From Septoria linicola (lineage: Eukaryota; Ascomycota; Dothideomycetes; Mycosphaerellales; Mycosphaerellaceae), in NCBI GenBank assembly GCA_024114885.1, contig CP099419.1, positions 620,001-684,000 of the forward strand: 64,000 bases of DNA. Direction: 5' to 3'. The notes under the pieces were generated by a model. The model was given only the letters and a program-made list of their open reading frames with translations. It made no database searches and had not been told where the DNA came from. Every line of letters begins with the position of its first letter. The stretch's first letter is position 1. A program made the position numbers and the translations under genes. Shown here piece after piece: positions 34,308 through 48,745 of this stretch.

Positions 34308-36495
34308 TGTATTACGACGACTAGTTATATAACGGTAGAATGTCGTCGTAGTCTATAGAAGTAATAATAGAAGAAGTCTACTTAAGGATAGTCTAGAAGT
34401 AACTACTTGTAACTTAATATAACTACGACTACGGACTCGTAGCGTATGTTTATAGCTTTAACCGATATTGTCCTTAACGAGTTAATAGTACGCGCTTTAT
34501 AAGCCGTATTAAGCTCTAACGCTTAGGTAGTCGATTCCGGCGCGATAATATATATAACGTATAATAAATCGGTTATCGTTAATAGCACGCTATATACTAT
34601 CTATATTAAGACAGGTAATAGTTATCTTATAGCTACTACGCGCTATACGATCAAGCTACGTATTACTAGACAAGATATATAGTTTATAAACGCGTTGTTT
34701 ATACTAGGCCTCGTAGCTAACCTAATTTCTATAGAACAACTCTATAATAAGCGTTATTATTACTTAACGGAGCTTTAGACGCTTTATACGAGAGGTAGGA
34801 ACGGTAATATAGTTACTATTGCACGCGTTACAAAGTAAGACGGCTTACTATACTTGTAGATTGATATACTAGTTCAAATAGTACTTACTAACTCACGTAC
34901 TTAACCTAGAGTACCCTTAGTAATAGTAGACGAGTAGTACGACCGACTCGGTTACCCTTATTAATTAATACTCGACAAGATAGCTACTAACGGCCAAATC
35001 TATATTATAGGTATAGGCAAGACTACTAACTACTTACTATGTCGCTAAGCACTCGCTTAACGCGTATATAGCTGCATTCTACGTAATAGACCGACTTAAA
35101 TATATACTATTATCTATATAGACGTAGTTACGGTATTAATACTAGCCTACGACGGCTCTAAGTATTATACTCTATTTATAGACGTAACTTTACTCTACCG
35201 ACACGTTTATACGTTATGCTTCAAGTCATCCGTAGCGATATTCTTTAAGAAACACTGTTAGTATGTCTAGACTTAACTTAACCTTAGTATTCTAATCTAC
35301 GTACTCGATAGAGGGCGCGAGTATAGTAGAAACGCGCTATTATAATAGGCTACAGACAACGGTATTTAACTACGTGTTATAGTACTAAACTTATTAACGT
35401 AGAATAGACGCGTAGAGGTAAGTAACTATATTATTAGTATAAAGGCGCGTAAGCTTATACTTACCGTACGACTCGTAAAGAAGTAGTAGCTAGAAGTAGT
35501 CTCTACTACGGTCTACCTACTTAATATTACTTACTTATAGACGCTTAATAATACGCTATACGCTATTGTCGCCTCGTAAGCGGCTATATAGTAACACAAG
35601 CCTAGACTTGATTATTTGAGAGCTTACGGCACTACGGCTATTATATACGACTATAATGTAGCTCGAGGCGATAAGTTTAAAGCTCGTAGTAAGGTAGGTT
35701 AATTAGTAGGTTATTATAACTACTCTCTCTATCGTATACTTATTAGTAATCGTATTATACGTACTAAGGACGTCAAGTTTACTAACACTTCACTCGTTAA
35801 TAAAGCTATTAACGATACGGAGGAATTTAGCGACTTCTTCCTTCTAAATATAATTAATTAAGTAAGCGACACTTAACTAGACGACCCTACGCTATAAGCA
35901 GATGTCCGTGTTATTCTAGAGGCTCCTACATATAACGAGGAGCTACTAAATAACGACATTAAAGATATTATTAAAGACGTAATAGTCGCCTCTTAATAAC
36001 TCGAGGTCTAACTACTAGTACTACGCCGCTCTAACCGCACGAGACGACTACCCGCGCACGTTCGAGACTCGTAGAATAGCTATATTACTAGCATGCCGCA
36101 CGAGGCTGTCTACGCGTTTATAGCCTCTATATAGGCTAGTAATAGTTAAGAAATCAAGATACCGTAGTCCTATAAGGTAGCTATATTATTACTATAGGTA
36201 AAGGAGTAGTATACCGTAGCGGTTAAAGAGATAAAGAGCTTGACAGACAACAATACATAGTAAGAAGTAGATAAACTAGTAGGTTATAACGTCTTATAAG
36301 GACGCTAGGTATTCGCTATTAAGCGTAACGCTTAAGGTAACATTGCACGCTATAAAGTACGCTAGGTTATACGTAGTTTTATATAACGTAAAGGTATTAA
36401 TTATAACGAGACCTACGCGCTAGTAGTCAAGCTAGTAATAGTCCGTATACTATTAATATAGATAGTAATAAAGAGTTTAGATTATTAGTAGTTTG
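34308..36495 (+). pseudogene. Outer element block 2: zinc knuckle, protease, integrase, N-terminal reverse transcriptase
   Basis: Continues the outer polyprotein after element A. CpG-rich compared with the inner family, which helps to tell them apart. A protease-like DSG/A-containing region lies near 34530, integrase-like sequence follows through 35000-35600, and the start of the reverse transcriptase domain is near 36420-36490. Many RIP stops. Ends at GTTTG, the duplication of element B, within codons for Q-F-D just before the first catalytic aspartate region of the polymerase. Confidence 0.75.
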
Positions 36496-36774
36496 TGTTA
36501 AGAATATATCCTAGATAGTTAGTCTAGATATAGACTTCTAAGTATAGTTCTAGATGCCTAAGGCATCCACCTAAGGCTTAGTAAGAGGTATATCTTGCTT
36601 CTCTTTCTTCTCTTCTTAGATAACTAACAAAATCAACTTTGTATTTAGTTCCTAGCATATTACTACTATACTATATATATAAGTTAGTTCAAGATTGATC
36701 CCCTATTCTTCTTTACTACGCTATACCCTCCTTGATATTATATAGTATCTATAACACGCCCTCTACTTTTAACA
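36496..36774 (+). repeat. Element B 5' LTR
   Basis: 279 bp, TGTTAAGAATATATCC to TTTTAACA. Its 3' end keeps the unmutated CA terminus. One base longer than the others (ATAACACGCCC against ATAAACGCCC). Confidence 0.93.
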
Positions 36775-39658
36775 GGTTATAAGCTCGGGTTTATATACTA
36801 AATAGGAGTAACCTATGTTAGTATAGGTTACTTGTATCCCTTACAGTTTATAGAAAACATTTAGGGCCTAGAAGTTTCCCTAACTATATTACTAACGAAG
36901 CTAGTTTGTACCTAGTAGTATATAAGTTAGTAAAGATCTCTATAAGACAGTAGTATGTTTCTACTTTGTTAATACCTGCCTAGTTCTCTACTATTACACC
37001 TAGCATTACTAGAGTTAGAAGAGGCTACTTAGCCTTCCTACTACCTAGTAATAGAAACTCTACTAAGAGAGAAAGATCTAAGTCTTAGTAATTTCCTAAA
37101 TACGAGGAATCCCTATCCCTTAGAGCTAGTCTCCCTACTACAAGAAATTACCCTTCTCTAGAATCCTTAGCTAGTCTAAAGTATTCTACTAATTATTTAT
37201 TCTATTTACCTATTTCTATAATAGACTAAGAGGACAAGAAGAGCTAAAGGATTCTAATCCTAGATAGAACTAACTAGAAGAGATAGTTCAAGCTATAGAC
37301 AGATAAGCTAGAAGGAAAGGACTAGTTCTAGGTAATTAGCTAACTAATTATTAGAGGAAACTTATATATAGTTTAGTAGGACACTAGTCTTTAGATATAT
37401 ATTACTTAGAATCAACACTTCTTAAAAGACAATATAGTATATAGGTTTAGTATTAGATATAGTATTAGTAAAGATAATAAGATAGAGCTAGAGACATAGT
37501 ATGTTACTATACTAGTAGCTAAGATATAGGTGATTCTCTAGAATAAGTATAATAGAGTCCTAAAGTCCTATACTATAGGTCTAATTAAGCAGTTTGTTAT
37601 ATTTAGGATATCACCTAATAAGACAATTAGGGAAGTATAGAGACACCTTAGAGGCTTAGGTAAGAGGATTACTAAGATTAATCCTTAGGAAGCCTACTAC
37701 TAGAGCTAAGAGAAAAGGCTAAAACATCTCCTATAGTCCCTACCTATATTATACTAAGTAGCTAAGGATACTATTATAACCTAACTATCCTTAGATATAG
37801 ACACTGTTCTCCTTCTACTTAAGTCCTAAGAGGTAAGAGACAATCTAGATAAGATAGACATAGGTCTAGCTATATTCTATTCTAGGTAGCTCTACTAAAG
37901 AAAGTCTCTACTAATATACTAGCTCTATAAGAAAGGGAAGTACTAGTTAAAGGATTGTCCTAACCTCTCTACTACTAAGGAACTGTCCTAGTAGAGAAAT
38001 AGTACTAAGAACTAGAAGGACCCTTAGAGATTATTCCTTAGAGAGAGGGTTAGAAGATCCCTTTTACTAAGGAATGCTAGACATATTAAGAAAGCTATCT
38101 ATAAGTCATTATTATATAATAAGCTAAAGAAGGTTATCTAGAAAATAGGTAAGTAGCTTTAAAGGATAGAAAAGTCTAGAAAGCTTCTAAAGAAAGGATT
38201 TTCAGCCTAGGAGTCTAGTTCTAGTTCTAATTCTAGAACTTACTCTAGTTCTAGAAGTAATAATAATTCCCTATTAGAAGATAATAACTAAGATAAGTTA
38301 GCCTATTCTATAATTAAGGCTAAAGGCAAGTTGTTACTCTAAGAATAGCTCTTAGATTCCTATACCTTATCCTATATAACTAACTAACTATCCTTCTTTA
38401 GATTAGTAAAGCTACTAAGGAAGAAAGTATAGATTAAGGTAGGAGGAGGATACCTCTATATAACCTACTCTAGACTAGTATAGATAAAGGGAATCTTAGG
38501 AGGAGAAGTTCTACTTAATAAGGTACTATTTGTTCCTAATCTTAGAGTAAATCTTGTATTATAGGATTAGTTTAGTAAGCAATTTAGAGTCTAGAAGCCT
38601 AATTTCACTCTTACCTCCCTAGATAGCTAAACAGTTATAAAGACTAAGCTAGTTAGAGGTGTTCTATTTATTAGTAAGATATTACCTCTCCTATAGGAAA
38701 AGTTATATTACTTACTATATAATCCTATAGAGGTTAATAATGCCTATACTACCCTATTAGAGAAGGATCTAAAACAGTAGGAGCTATAGTATAGAAGATT
38801 TATATACTTTAGAAGAGGGTTACTCTCAAACCTTTATAAAGTTACTAACCTAAAGGAAAGAATTCTAATTCCTAACTAGGAAGAGTATAAGTATAGGATC
38901 TATATAATAGGTAAGATAAAGAAACACCTAGGTAAGTCTATTAAGAGAAGACCTAAAAGATTAGCTCTTATATTAGTAGATATCTATAGACTATTACTAT
39001 TATTAGTAAAAGGTTTTATATAGTAGCTTAAGATTATTAATAACTTCTTAAGAAAGAAATAGGCATTTCTACTTAAGGCTAGATTAGATATACTAACTAC
39101 TCTTTAGAACTAGAGGATTAAGGCAGAAAGGCAGTTAGTAGCACTCCTTAAGTCTATAAGGGCTAATAATGCTAGAGAGATTACTACTTTAATTAAACAG
39201 TAGGAGAAGGACTTTAGAATTACTCTTAAGCTAACTAAGGCCTATAATTCACTCTAGAATAGAGTAGTTAAGAGGTCTATCTAAATATTAGAGGCCTCTA
39301 TTAGAGTAATACTTAAAGAAAGTAAGATACCTATTAAGTTTTGGCTAGAAGCCCTTAAAGCATAGGTGTATATAAGGAACAAGCTTCTAAATAGACCTAA
39401 TATTAAGGGATTTAAGCTCTTACCTAATAAAGCTTTTAATAGGATTAAACTAATAGTCTCCTACCTTAAGGTATAGGGATATAGAGCTATAGTATACATA
39501 GATATAAGAGTATAGCCTTAGTAGGTAAGGAGTAACAAACTAATAAACAGAGGAAAGGATACTATGTTTATTAGATACTATAATAATATAGTAAAGGTAT
39601 AGAAGTTCTAGGAGCTAGATATAAAGGCTATTAAGTAGTATACTAATATAATCTTCTT

Positions 39659-39936
39659 TATTAAGAATGTATCCTAGATAGTTAGTCTAGATATAGACTT
39701 CTAAGCATAGTTCTAGATACCTAAGGCATCTACCTAAGGCTTGGCAAGAGGTATATCTTGCTTCTCTCTCTTCTCTTCTTAGATAACTAACTCAATCAAC
39801 TTTGTATTTAGTTCCTAGTATATTACTACTATACTATGTATATAAGTTAGTTCAAGATTGATCCCCTATTCTTCTTTACTACGCTATACCCTCCTTAACA
39901 TTATATAGTATCTACAAACGCCCTCTACTTTTAATA
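39659..39936 (+). repeat. Element C 5' LTR
   Basis: 278 bp; first bases TATTAAG (RIP of TGTTAAG), ends TTTTAATA followed by the GGTTATAAGCCCGGG primer-binding site. Confidence 0.92.
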
Positions 39937-42900
39937 GGTTATAAGCCCGGGTTTGTATACTAAATAGGAGCAACCTATGTTAGTATAGGTTACTTATATC
40001 CCTTATAGTTTGTAGAAAACATTTAGGGCCTAGAAGTTTCTCTAACTATATTACTAACGAAGCTAGTTTGTACCTAGTAGTATATAAGTTAGTAAAGATC
40101 TCTATAAGACAGTAGTATATTTCTGCTTTATTAATACCTGCCTAGTTCTCTACTATTATACCTAGTATTACTAGAGTTAGAAGAGGCTACTTAGCCTTCC
40201 TACTACCTAGTAATAGAAACTCTACTAAAAGAGAAAGATCTAAGTCTTAGTAATTTCCTAAATACGAGGAATCCCTATCCCTTAGAGCTAGTCTCCCTAC
40301 TATAAGAAATTACCCTTCTCTAGAATCCTTAGCTAGTCTAAAGCATTCTACTAATTATTTATTCTATTTACCTATTTCTATAATAGACTAAGAGGACAAG
40401 AAGAGCTAAAGGATTCTAATCCTAGACAGAACTAACTAGAAGAGATAGTTCAAGCTATAGACAGATAAGCTAGAAGGAAAGGACTAGTTCTAGGCAATTA
40501 GCTAACTAATTGTTAGAGGGAACCTATATATAGTTTAGTAGGACACTAGTCTTTAGATATATATTACTTAGAATCAATACTTCTTAAAAGACAATATAGT
40601 ATATAGGTTTAGTATTAGATATAGTATTAGTAAAGATAATAAGATAGAGCTAGAGACATAGTGTATTACTATACTAGTAGCTAAGATATAGGTAATTCTC
40701 TAGAATAAGTATAATAGAGTCCTGAAGTCCTATACTATAGGTCTAATTAAGCAGTTTATTATATTTAGGATATTACCTAATAAGACAATTAGGGAAGTAT
40801 AGAGATACCTTAGAGGCCTAGGTAAGAGGATTACTAAGATTAATCCTTAGGAAGCCTACTACTAGAGCTAAGAGAAAAGGCTAAAACATCTCCTATAGTC
40901 CCTACCTATATTATACTAAGTAGCTAAGGATACTATTATAACCTAACTATCCTTAGATATAGACACTATTCTCCTTCTACTTAAGTCCTAAGAGGTAAGA
41001 GACAATCTAGACAAGATAGATATAGGTCTAGCTATATTCTATTCTAGGTAGCCCTACTAAGGAAAGTCCCTACTAATATACTAGCTTTATAAGAAAGGGA
41101 AGTACTAGTTAAAGGATTGTCCTAACCTCTCTACTACTAAGAAACTATCCTAGTAGAGAAACAGTACTAAGAACTAGAAGGACCCTTAGGGATTATTCCT
41201 TAGAGGGAGGGTTAGAAGATCCTCTTTACTAAGGAATACTAGATATATTAAGAAAGCTGTCTACAAGTTATTATTATATAATAAGCTAAAGAAGGTTATC
41301 TAGAAAATAGGCAAGTAGCTTTAAAGGATAGAAAAGTCTAGAAAGCTTCTAAAGAAAGGATTTTTAGCCTAGGAGTCTAGTTCTAGTTCTAATTCTAGAA
41401 CTTACTCTAGTTCTAGAAGTAATAATAATTCCCTATTAGAAGATAATAACTAAGATAAGTTAGCCTATTCTATAATTGAGGCTAAAGATTAGTAAAGCTA
41501 CTAAGGAAGAAAGTATAGATTAAGATAGGAGGAGGATACCTCTATATAACCTACTCTAGACTAGTATAGATAAAGGGAATCTTAGGAGGAGAAGTTCTAC
41601 TTGATAGGGTACTATTTGTTCCTAATCTTAGAGTAAATCTTGTATTATAGAATTAGTTTAGTAAGCAATTTAGAGTCTAGAAGCCTGATTTCACTCTTAC
41701 CTCCCTAGATAGCCAAACAGTTATAAAGACCAAGCTAGTTAGAGGTGTTCTATTTATTAGTAAGATATTACCTCTCCTATAGGAAAAGTTATATTACTTA
41801 CTATATAATCCTATAGAGGTTAATAATACCTATACTACCCTATTAGAGAAGGATCTAAAATAGTAGGAGCTATAGTATAGAAGATTTATATACTTTAGAA
41901 GAGGGTTACTCTTAAACCTTTATAAAGTTACTAACCTAAAGGAAAGAATTCTAATTCCTAACTAGGAAGAGTATAAGTATAGGATCTATATAATAGGTAA
42001 GATAAAGAAACACCTAGGCAAGTCTATTAAGAGAAGACCTAAAAGATTAGCCCTTATATTAGTAGATATCTATAGACTATTACTATTATTAGTAAAAGGT
42101 TTTATATAGTAGCTTAAGATTGTTAACAACTTCTTAAGAAAGAAATAGGCATTTCTACTTAAGGCTAGATTAGATATACTAACTACTCTTTAGAACTAGA
42201 GGATTAAGGTAGAAAGGTAGTTAGTAGTACTCCTTAAGTCTGTAAGGGCTAACAATGCTAGAGAGATTACTACTTTAATCAAACAGTAGGAGAAGGACTT
42301 TAGAATCACCCTTAAGCTAACTAAGGCCTATAATTCACTCTAGAATAGAGTAGTTAAGAGGTCTATCTAAACATTAGAGGCCTCTATTAGAGTAATACTT
42401 GAAGAAAGCAAGATACCTATTAAGTTTTAGCTAGAAGCCCTTAAAGCATAGGTATATATAAGGAACAAGCTTCTAAATAGACCTAATATTAAGGGATTCA
42501 AGCTCTTACCTAATAAAGCTTTTAATAGGATTAAACTAATAGTCTCCTACCTTAAGGTATAGGGATATAGAGCTGTAGTATATATAGATACAAGAGTATA
42601 GTCTTAGTAGGCAAGGAGTAATAAACTAATAAATAGAGGAAAGGATACTATATTTGTTAGATACTATAATAATATAGTAAAGGTATAGAAGTTCTAGGAG
42701 CTAGATATAAAGGCTATCAAGTAGTACACTAATATAATCTTCTTTAAAGATAAGCTAGGTAGAGAATTAGACTTAAATATCAAAATCAAGAATCTCCCTA
42801 GTTTAGCTCTAGAAAGAAGACCTATTAGAAGGCTAAGAACTATTAGCTAGCCTACTCTACAAGCTAGTAGGAGTACCCTAGGTGCTCCTAGTCTAGGCTA

Positions 42901-45603
42901 GTAGAAGCCTCCTCCCTCTTAGCTATTAGTATAGGTTTAGGAAGGAAAGAAACTCTTTATACAACTTCCACCTCTACTAGAAGATATAGGAGAGTATAGA
43001 AAATTCCTAGACTAAGAGAAAGTTAAGAAAGAATCTAAGAATTCTACCTAAGAAACTATAGAGGTAGATTAGGAGCAGATAGCCCTAAGGCAAACTCTTA
43101 GAAAGAGGAAAGCATCCTAAGAACTTAATAGATTTAACTAGAAGCTGAAGCCAATTAGGCTTAAGCTAGATTAGAATAGTTAGCTAGACAAGGAAATGCT
43201 CCTAGAGTATTAGGCTTTCTTCTTAGCTATAAGCTCTATTAACCTAGGTATCCTATAGGACCTAGAATTCTTAGAGGAAGTTAAAGAGATTATATTCTTA
43301 GCTACTAAAGAAGTAGGAATACACAAATAGGAGGTTCTAATCCTAAGGAACTATAAGGAAGTAGTAAGTGATCCTAAGTAGGGTTATCTCTAGTAAGAAG
43401 CTATTTAGAAGGAGCTAGATGTACTTACAAGTAATAATACCTAGACTATAGTAGTCCTACTAAAAGGGGCTAACCTAGTTACCTTAAGATAGGTCTTTAA
43501 TATTAAGAGAAAGCTTAGTAGAGCTATTAAAAAGTTTAAGGCAAGACTAGTTATAAGAGGGTTCTCTTAAAAGTATAGAGTGGACTATATAGAAACTTTT
43601 GCCCCTATAGTTAGGTAGGATACTCTAAGAGGATTTATAGCTGTAGTCTATAAGAAGGACCTAGTTCTGCACTAAGTAGATATAAATAATATATTTATAG
43701 AGAGTACCCTATATAAGGACATCTATATAATCCTACTACTAGGTATTAACCTACTAACTAGTATAGTCTTACAAGTTCTAAGGAGTCTCTATAGGCTAAA
43801 GCAAGCTATAAGAGACTAGAATCAGCTATATATATCAAAGCTAAAAGGAATAGGATTCAGACAATCAGAAGTGGACCTATGTCTTCTAATCTATAAGAAA
43901 AGGAAAGACCTAATAATCCTAATCTATATTAATAATATACCTATTACTATAGAGAGACTAGAAGATGTCCTCTAGTTTAAAGACTAACTTAGTAAGGTCT
44001 TTAAGATCAAAGATCTTAGAGAACTAGACAAGATTCTTAGAATAAGACTAATAAGAAACAGACAGTAAGGCTAGCTGAAACTTAACTAGAAGCACTATAT
44101 CTAAGAGAACCTAGCTAAGATAGGAATAGGTTAAGAGACTATATTACTAACTCTTTTACTAATAGACAGCTATAAAAGTCTAAAGCCTACTAGACTAAAT
44201 AATAAAAGGTATAATAAATAGGAGTACTAATCTATTATTAGAACATAGATATAGCTTACAACTATTATAAGACTAGACATTTTATTTGCCCTTAGAAGAT
44301 TAAGCTCCTATATTAGTAATCTAATAGTAGGACATATAAAGGCTCTAAAGAAGCTAACTAGATACCTAAGATCAAACCTAGACCTTAGTCTAAGATACTT
44401 AAGGAATAGTTAAAGCTGCCTTACTAGATATATAAACTCTAACTATGTAATAGACAAGACTAATAGAGTCTTAATCCTTAGATATGTCTTCTTCCTTTAT
44501 AGTATACTAATCTCCTAGATAAGTAAGAAGTAGAAATCTATAGCTATATCTATAATAGAAGCTAAATATATAGCTATAGGAGTATATATAAAACAGTTAT
44601 AGTTCCTTAGTGCTCTTTTAAGAGAGCTTGGATACCTAGAGTTAGTAGGAGAATGTTCTTACTAACTAAGGATCCTTAGTAACTAGGAAACTATTACTAG
44701 AATCAGGCTAATTTAGCTGAAAGGTAATAACTAAGCTACCCTTACTCTAGTTAAGGACTCATATGTTTATAATAAGTCTAAACATATTAATATCTTATAT
44801 AATACTATAAGAAAGCTCTAGTAGAACAGACTTATCTCTATAGAATATATAAATATAAAAGAGATAGTAGTAGATAGTCTTACTAAGCTAAAGAATAGAC
44901 TACAGTTTCAGGAGTTTGTAAGGTAGCTCTGCCTTATATAAGAGATATATAAAAGATAACTCCAAGCCTTGGAGCTAAACTAAGAGGAGTCTAAAAGAAA
45001 GATTTTAGTTACTTGACTCCTCCTTAGTTAGACTTTATAAAGTCCTAAATGCCCTTACTAATATTAGACCTGTTACTAACTATAATATTACTATATAGCA
45101 CCTAGCTGAACTGGACACCCTCTGAGGCTAAGTACTAGTTAATATTAAAGACCTCCTCTATAGTAGCTATTATCTCCTCTACTAGTATATAGTTACTCTA
45201 CTCCCTAGCTTAATATAAGATCCCTATAGCTAAGAATAGTATACCCTAAAGACTATTAGGGAACTAAGAAGCTATATAGAATATAACTAAGTAAGGGACT
45301 AGGCTATAAGGAATCTAGGGAGCTATTAGAATTAGCTATAAGAAAGGATAGGGGTAACTTACTAGATAGTCTATGTCCTAAATAATCCACTCCTATATAA
45401 GAGAGGAGGAAGATCTTATAGAAGGCATTTCTTTTACCTTTTTGTAGGAGATAGTAGTATAGAAAGTTTATTAGATTGATAGTTAGTGCTGTCTAGTTAT
45501 TAGTCTGAAAAGCAAGTACTTAATAACTAATTAAGATTAGGACTAGTATTTGAGTACTATAGATAATCTATTAAAAGATCTAACTATATAGCATAAGTAG
45601 AAG

Positions 45604-45881
45604 TGTTAAGAATATATCCTAGATAGTTAGTCTAGATATAGACTTCTAAGCATAGTTCTAGATACCTAAGGCATCCACCTAAGGCTTAGTAAGAGGTATA
45701 TCTTGCTTCTCTCTCTTCTCTTCTTAGATAACTAACTTAATTAACTTTGTATTTAGTTCCTAGCATATTACTACTATACTATATGTATAAGTCAGTTCAA
45801 GATTGATCCCCTATTCTTCTTTACTACGCTATACCCTCCTTAACATTATATAGTATCTATAAACGCCCTCTACTTTTAATA
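45604..45881 (+). repeat. Element C 3' LTR
   Basis: 278 bp, TGTTAAG to TTTTAATA, followed by TTCTT, after which element B resumes at 45887. Confidence 0.92.
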
Positions 45882-48745
45882 TTCTTTAAAGATAAGCTAG
45901 GTAGAGAATTAGACTTGAATATTAAGATTAAGAATCTCTCTAGTTTAGCTCTAGTAAGAAGACCTATTAGAAGGCTAAGAACTATTAGCTAGCCTACTCT
46001 ATAAGCTAGTAGGAGTACCCTAGGTGCTCCTAGTCTAGGCTAGTAGAAGCCTCCTCCCCCTTAGCTATTAGTATAGGTTTAGGAAGGAAAGAAACTCTTT
46101 ATATAACTTCTACCTCTACTAGAAGATATAGGAGAGTATAGAAAATTCCTAGACTAAGGGAAAGTTAAGAAAGAATCTAAGAATTCTACCTAAGAAACTA
46201 TAGAGGTAGATTAGGAGTAGATAGCCCTAAGGCAAACTCTTAGAAAGAGGAAAGTATCTTAAGAACTTAATAGATTTAACTAGAAGCTAAAGCTAATTAG
46301 GCTTAAGCTAGATTAGAATAGTTAGCTAGACAAGGAAATGCTCCTAGAGTATTAGACTTTCTTCTTAGCTATAAGCTCTATTAACCTAGGTATCCTATAG
46401 GACCTAGAATTCTTAGAGGAAGTTAAAGAGATTATATTCTTAGCTACTAAAGAAGTAGGAATACACAAATAGGAGGTTCTAATCCTAAGGAACTATAAGG
46501 AAGCAGTAAGTAATCCTAAGTAGGGTTATCTCTAGTAAGAAGCTATTTAGAAGGAGCTAGATATACTTATAAGTAACAACACCTAGACTATAGTAGTCCT
46601 ACTAAAAGAGGCTAACCTAGTTACCTCAAGATAGGTCTTTAATATTAAGAGAAAGCTTAGTAGAGCTATTGAAAAGTTTAAGGCAAGACTAGTTATAAGA
46701 GGGTTCTCCTAAAAGTATAGAGTAGACTATATAGAGACTTTTGCCTCTATAGTTAGGTAGGATACTCTAAGAGGATTCATGGCTATAGTCTATAAGAAGG
46801 ACCTAGTTCTACACTAAGTAGATATAAATAATATATTTATAGAGAGTACCCTATATAAGGACATCTATATAATCCTACTACTAGGTATTGACCTACTAAC
46901 TAGTATAGTCTTATAAGTTCTAAGGAGTCTCTATAGGCTAAAGCAAGCTATAAGAGACTAGAATTAGCTATATATATTAAAGCTAAAAGGAATAGGATTT
47001 AGACAATTAGAAGTGGACCTATATCTTCTAATCTATAAGAAAAGGAAAGACCTAATGATCCTAATCTATGTTAATAACATACCTATTACTATAGAGAGAC
47101 TAGAAGATGTCCTCTAGTTCAAAGACTAACTTAGTAAGGTCTTTAAGATTAAAGATCTTAGAGAACTAGACAAGATTCTTAGAATAAGACTAATAAGAAA
47201 CAGATAGTAAGGCTAGCTAAAACTTAACTAGAAGTACTATATCTAAGAGAACCTAGCTAAGATAGGAATAGGTCAAGAGACTATATTACTAACTCTTTTA
47301 CTAATAGACAGCTATAAAAGTCTAAAGCCTACTAGACCAAATAATAAAAGATGTAACAAATAGGAGTACTAATCTATTATTAGAACATAGATATAGCTTG
47401 TAACTGTTATAAGACTAGACATTTCATTTGCCCTTAGAAGATTAAGCTCCTATATTAGTAATCTAATAGTAGGATATATAAAGGCTCTAAAGAAGCTAAC
47501 TAGATACCTAAGATCAAACCTAGACCTTAGTCTAAGATACTTAAGGAATAGTTAAGGCTTTCTTACTAGATATATAGACTCTAACTATGTAATAGACAAG
47601 ACTAACAGAGTCTCAATCCTTAGATATATCTTCTTCCTTTATAGTACACTAATCTCCTAGATAAGTAAGAAGTAGAAATCTATAGCTATATCTATAATAG
47701 AAGCTAAATATATAGCTATAGGTATATATATAAAACAGTTATAGTTCCTTAGTACTCTTTTAAGAGAGCTTAGATGCCTAGAGTTAGTAGGAGAATGTTC
47801 TTACTAACTAAGGATCCTTAGTAACTAGGAAACTGTTACTAGAATCAGGCTAATTTAGCTAAAAGGTAATAACTAAGCTACCTTTACTCTAGTTAAGGAC
47901 TTATATGTTTATAACAAGTCTAAACACATTAATATCTCATATAATGCTATAAGAAAGCTCTAGTAGAACAGACTTATCTCTATAGAATATATAAATATAA
48001 AAGAGATAGTAGTAGATAGTCTTACTAAGTTAAAGAATAGACTACAGTTTTAGGAGTTTATAAGGTAGCTCTACCTTATATAAGAGATATATAAAAGATA
48101 ACTCTAAGCCTTAGAGTTAAACTAAGAGGAGTCTAAAAGAAAGATTTTAGTTACTTGACTCCTCCTTAGTTAGACTTTATAAAGTCCTAAATGCCCTTAC
48201 TAATATTAGACCTATTACTAACTATAATATTACTATATAGCACCTAGCTGAACTAGACACCCTCTAAGGCTAAGTACTAGTTAATATTAAAGACCTCCTC
48301 TATAGTAGCTATTATCTCCTCTACTAGTATATAGTTACTCTACTCCCTAGCTTAATACAAGATCCCTATAGCTAAGAATAGTATACTCTAAAGACTATTA
48401 GGGAACTAAGAAGCTATATAGAATATAACTAAGTAGGGGACTAGGCTATAAGGAATCTAGGGAGCTATTAGAATTAGCTATAAGAAAGGATAGGGGCAAC
48501 TTACTAGATAGTCTATATTCTAAATAATCTACTCCTATATAAGAGAGGAGGAAGATCTTATAGAAGGCATTTCTTTTACCTTTTTATAGAAGATAGTAGT
48601 ATAGAAAGTTTGTTAGATTAACAGTTAGTACTGTCTAGTTATTAGTCTAAAAAGTAAGTACTTAATAACTAATCAAGATTAGGACTAGCATTTAAGTACT
48701 ATAGATGATCTATTAAAAGATCTAACTATATAGCATAAGTAGGAG

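Larger units (their letters stand above)
39659..45881 (+). mobile_element. Copia element C, inner family, youngest insertion (6,223 bp)
   Basis: LTRs 39659-39936 and 45604-45881 (278 bp each); target duplication TTCTT at 39654-39658 and 45882-45886. Inserted in the same orientation into the integrase C-terminal region of element B. Relative to A it lacks 76 bp at 41487/41488 (the counterpart of 29833-29908 in A). This removes the protease active-site LDS segment and shifts the frame. Reverse-transcriptase box YINN at 43925-43936. The family is clearly the same as A and B along its whole length, with mostly transition differences. Confidence 0.93.

Noticed and set aside
28004..45881. Regularly recurring 278-bp repeats as a CRISPR-like or satellite array
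   Set aside because: They are LTR pairs with target duplications, spaced by retrotransposon interiors.
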